Below are positions 63,675 through 64,000 of a stretch of 64,000 nucleotides of DNA, piece by piece. A program made the translations under genes and the position numbers. The stretch is from Oceanirhabdus sp. W0125-5 (GTDB lineage Bacteria; Bacillota; Clostridia; Clostridiales; Clostridiaceae), in NCBI RefSeq assembly GCF_027938815.1, contig NZ_CP115913.1, positions 4,498,001 to 4,562,000 on the forward strand, in the 5' to 3' direction. Below the pieces are notes generated by a model. That model did no database searches. It was given only the letters and a program-made list of their open reading frames with translations, and was not told the DNA's origin. How positions within the stretch are numbered: the stretch's first letter is position 1; each line of letters opens with the position of its first letter.

Positions 63675-64000
63675 CTAAATACTTTTTGTTAATCTTTTCT
63701 CCTCATACATCCTTGTATCTGCTATATTCATAACCCGTTCTAGAGTGTCTCCATCTATTGGATAAGCAGCAAGCCCTATACTAAGAAAAACCTCCATGTC
63801 TATATTTTCATAATTAAATCTAAAAGTGGATTCTTCTCTTATTATTCTATCAACATTTTCCATATCTTTCAGATCTTTAATTCCTGGAACCAAGATTAAA
63901 AATTCATCCCCACCAAGTCTAAATAATCTTTTTTCTTTTATTCCAATAGCTTTTAATCTCTTTGAAAATTCAATCAAAACTAAGTCTCCTACTTTGTGTC
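63675..64000 (-). CDS. GGDEF domain protein, C-terminal part (runs off the window)
   Basis: The frame is open to the right edge and reads HKVGDLVLIEFSKRLKAIG, then RLFRLGGDEFLILVPG with an intact GGDEF motif, then SIGLAAYPIDGDTLERVMN and ADTRMYEEKR. This is the C-terminal half of a diguanylate cyclase domain that makes cyclic di-GMP. No RxxD inhibitory site is seen in front of the motif. It ends with TAG directly before the Rpn frame. The sensor portion lies beyond the window. Confidence 0.85.
   Translation of the reverse strand, partial: HKVGDLVLIEFSKRLKAIGIKEKRLFRLGGDEFLILVPGIKDLKDMENVDRIIREESTFRFNYENIDMEVFLSIGLAAYPIDGDTLERVMNIADTRMYEEKRLTKSI

Overview
The window looks like chromosomal DNA of an anaerobic, spore-former-type Firmicute close to Clostridium. 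The signs are strongly AT-rich DNA, AGGAGG-type ribosome sites, frequent TTG/GTG starts, an oxygen-independent cobalamin pathway, tandem 2[4Fe-4S] ferredoxins, a T-box in front of argS, and a glutamate 2,3-aminomutase. No rRNA, tRNA, CRISPR array or prophage was seen.

Layout. 0-18 kb is mostly housekeeping: a YprB-like nuclease, argS with its T-box, an S41-like lipoprotein, PPK2, lgt, ftsH, tspO, a MarR regulator, a LigB/AMMECR1 protein, an SDR, YitT, leucyl aminopeptidase and a PLD-type protein. 18-27 kb holds two small ferredoxins, an IS1595-like element, a chagasin-like lipoprotein, a second YitT, glutamate 2,3-aminomutase, an IS3-type element with a frameshift signal, and an acetyltransferase. 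27-36.9 kb is a long minus-strand cobalamin operon (cbiA-cbiC-DJ-1-cbiD-cbiE-cbiT-cbiL-cbiF-cbiG-cbiH-cbiJ-DUF1450) behind a cobalamin riboswitch with a terminator. 37-41.8 kb is an accessory island: three paralogous SipW-type secreted proteins facing away from a MerR regulator and a lipoprotein with a degenerate peptidase fold. 41.8-46.4 kb is the second cobalamin operon (cbiK-cbiP-cbiB-cobD) behind its own riboswitch. 46.6-58 kb holds a cluster of IS ends and 117-bp repeats, a LysM-anchored nucleotidase, a two-OB-fold protein, VanZ, EFR1, PepF, Dus, FliB and an IS1634-like element. 58-64 kb is a rearranged region of gene remnants beside intact copies.

How the parts work together. The two riboswitch operons supply nearly all steps from sirohydrochlorin (CbiK) through the corrin ring to cobyric acid (CbiA, CbiP) and cobinamide phosphate (CbiB with CobD). 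cobU, cobS, cobC, an adenosyltransferase and the uroporphyrinogen/sirohydrochlorin genes are not here.

The most unusual structure is a dispersed family of palindromic elements, about ten full or reduced copies. Their outer arms are imperfect 7-nt tandem repeats, and each copy has its own heptamer wording that pairs with its own opposite arm. They sit against gene 3' ends, and in cbiA, cbiT and cbiG the repeat supplies the last codons and the stop. Other leads are a MerR regulator whose C-terminal part reads like the FlhA cytoplasmic region and which has a 19-bp-spacer promoter with a perfect dyad, internal ribosome sites at two domain boundaries, and a decayed duplicate of the 62-64 kb locus at 60 kb.
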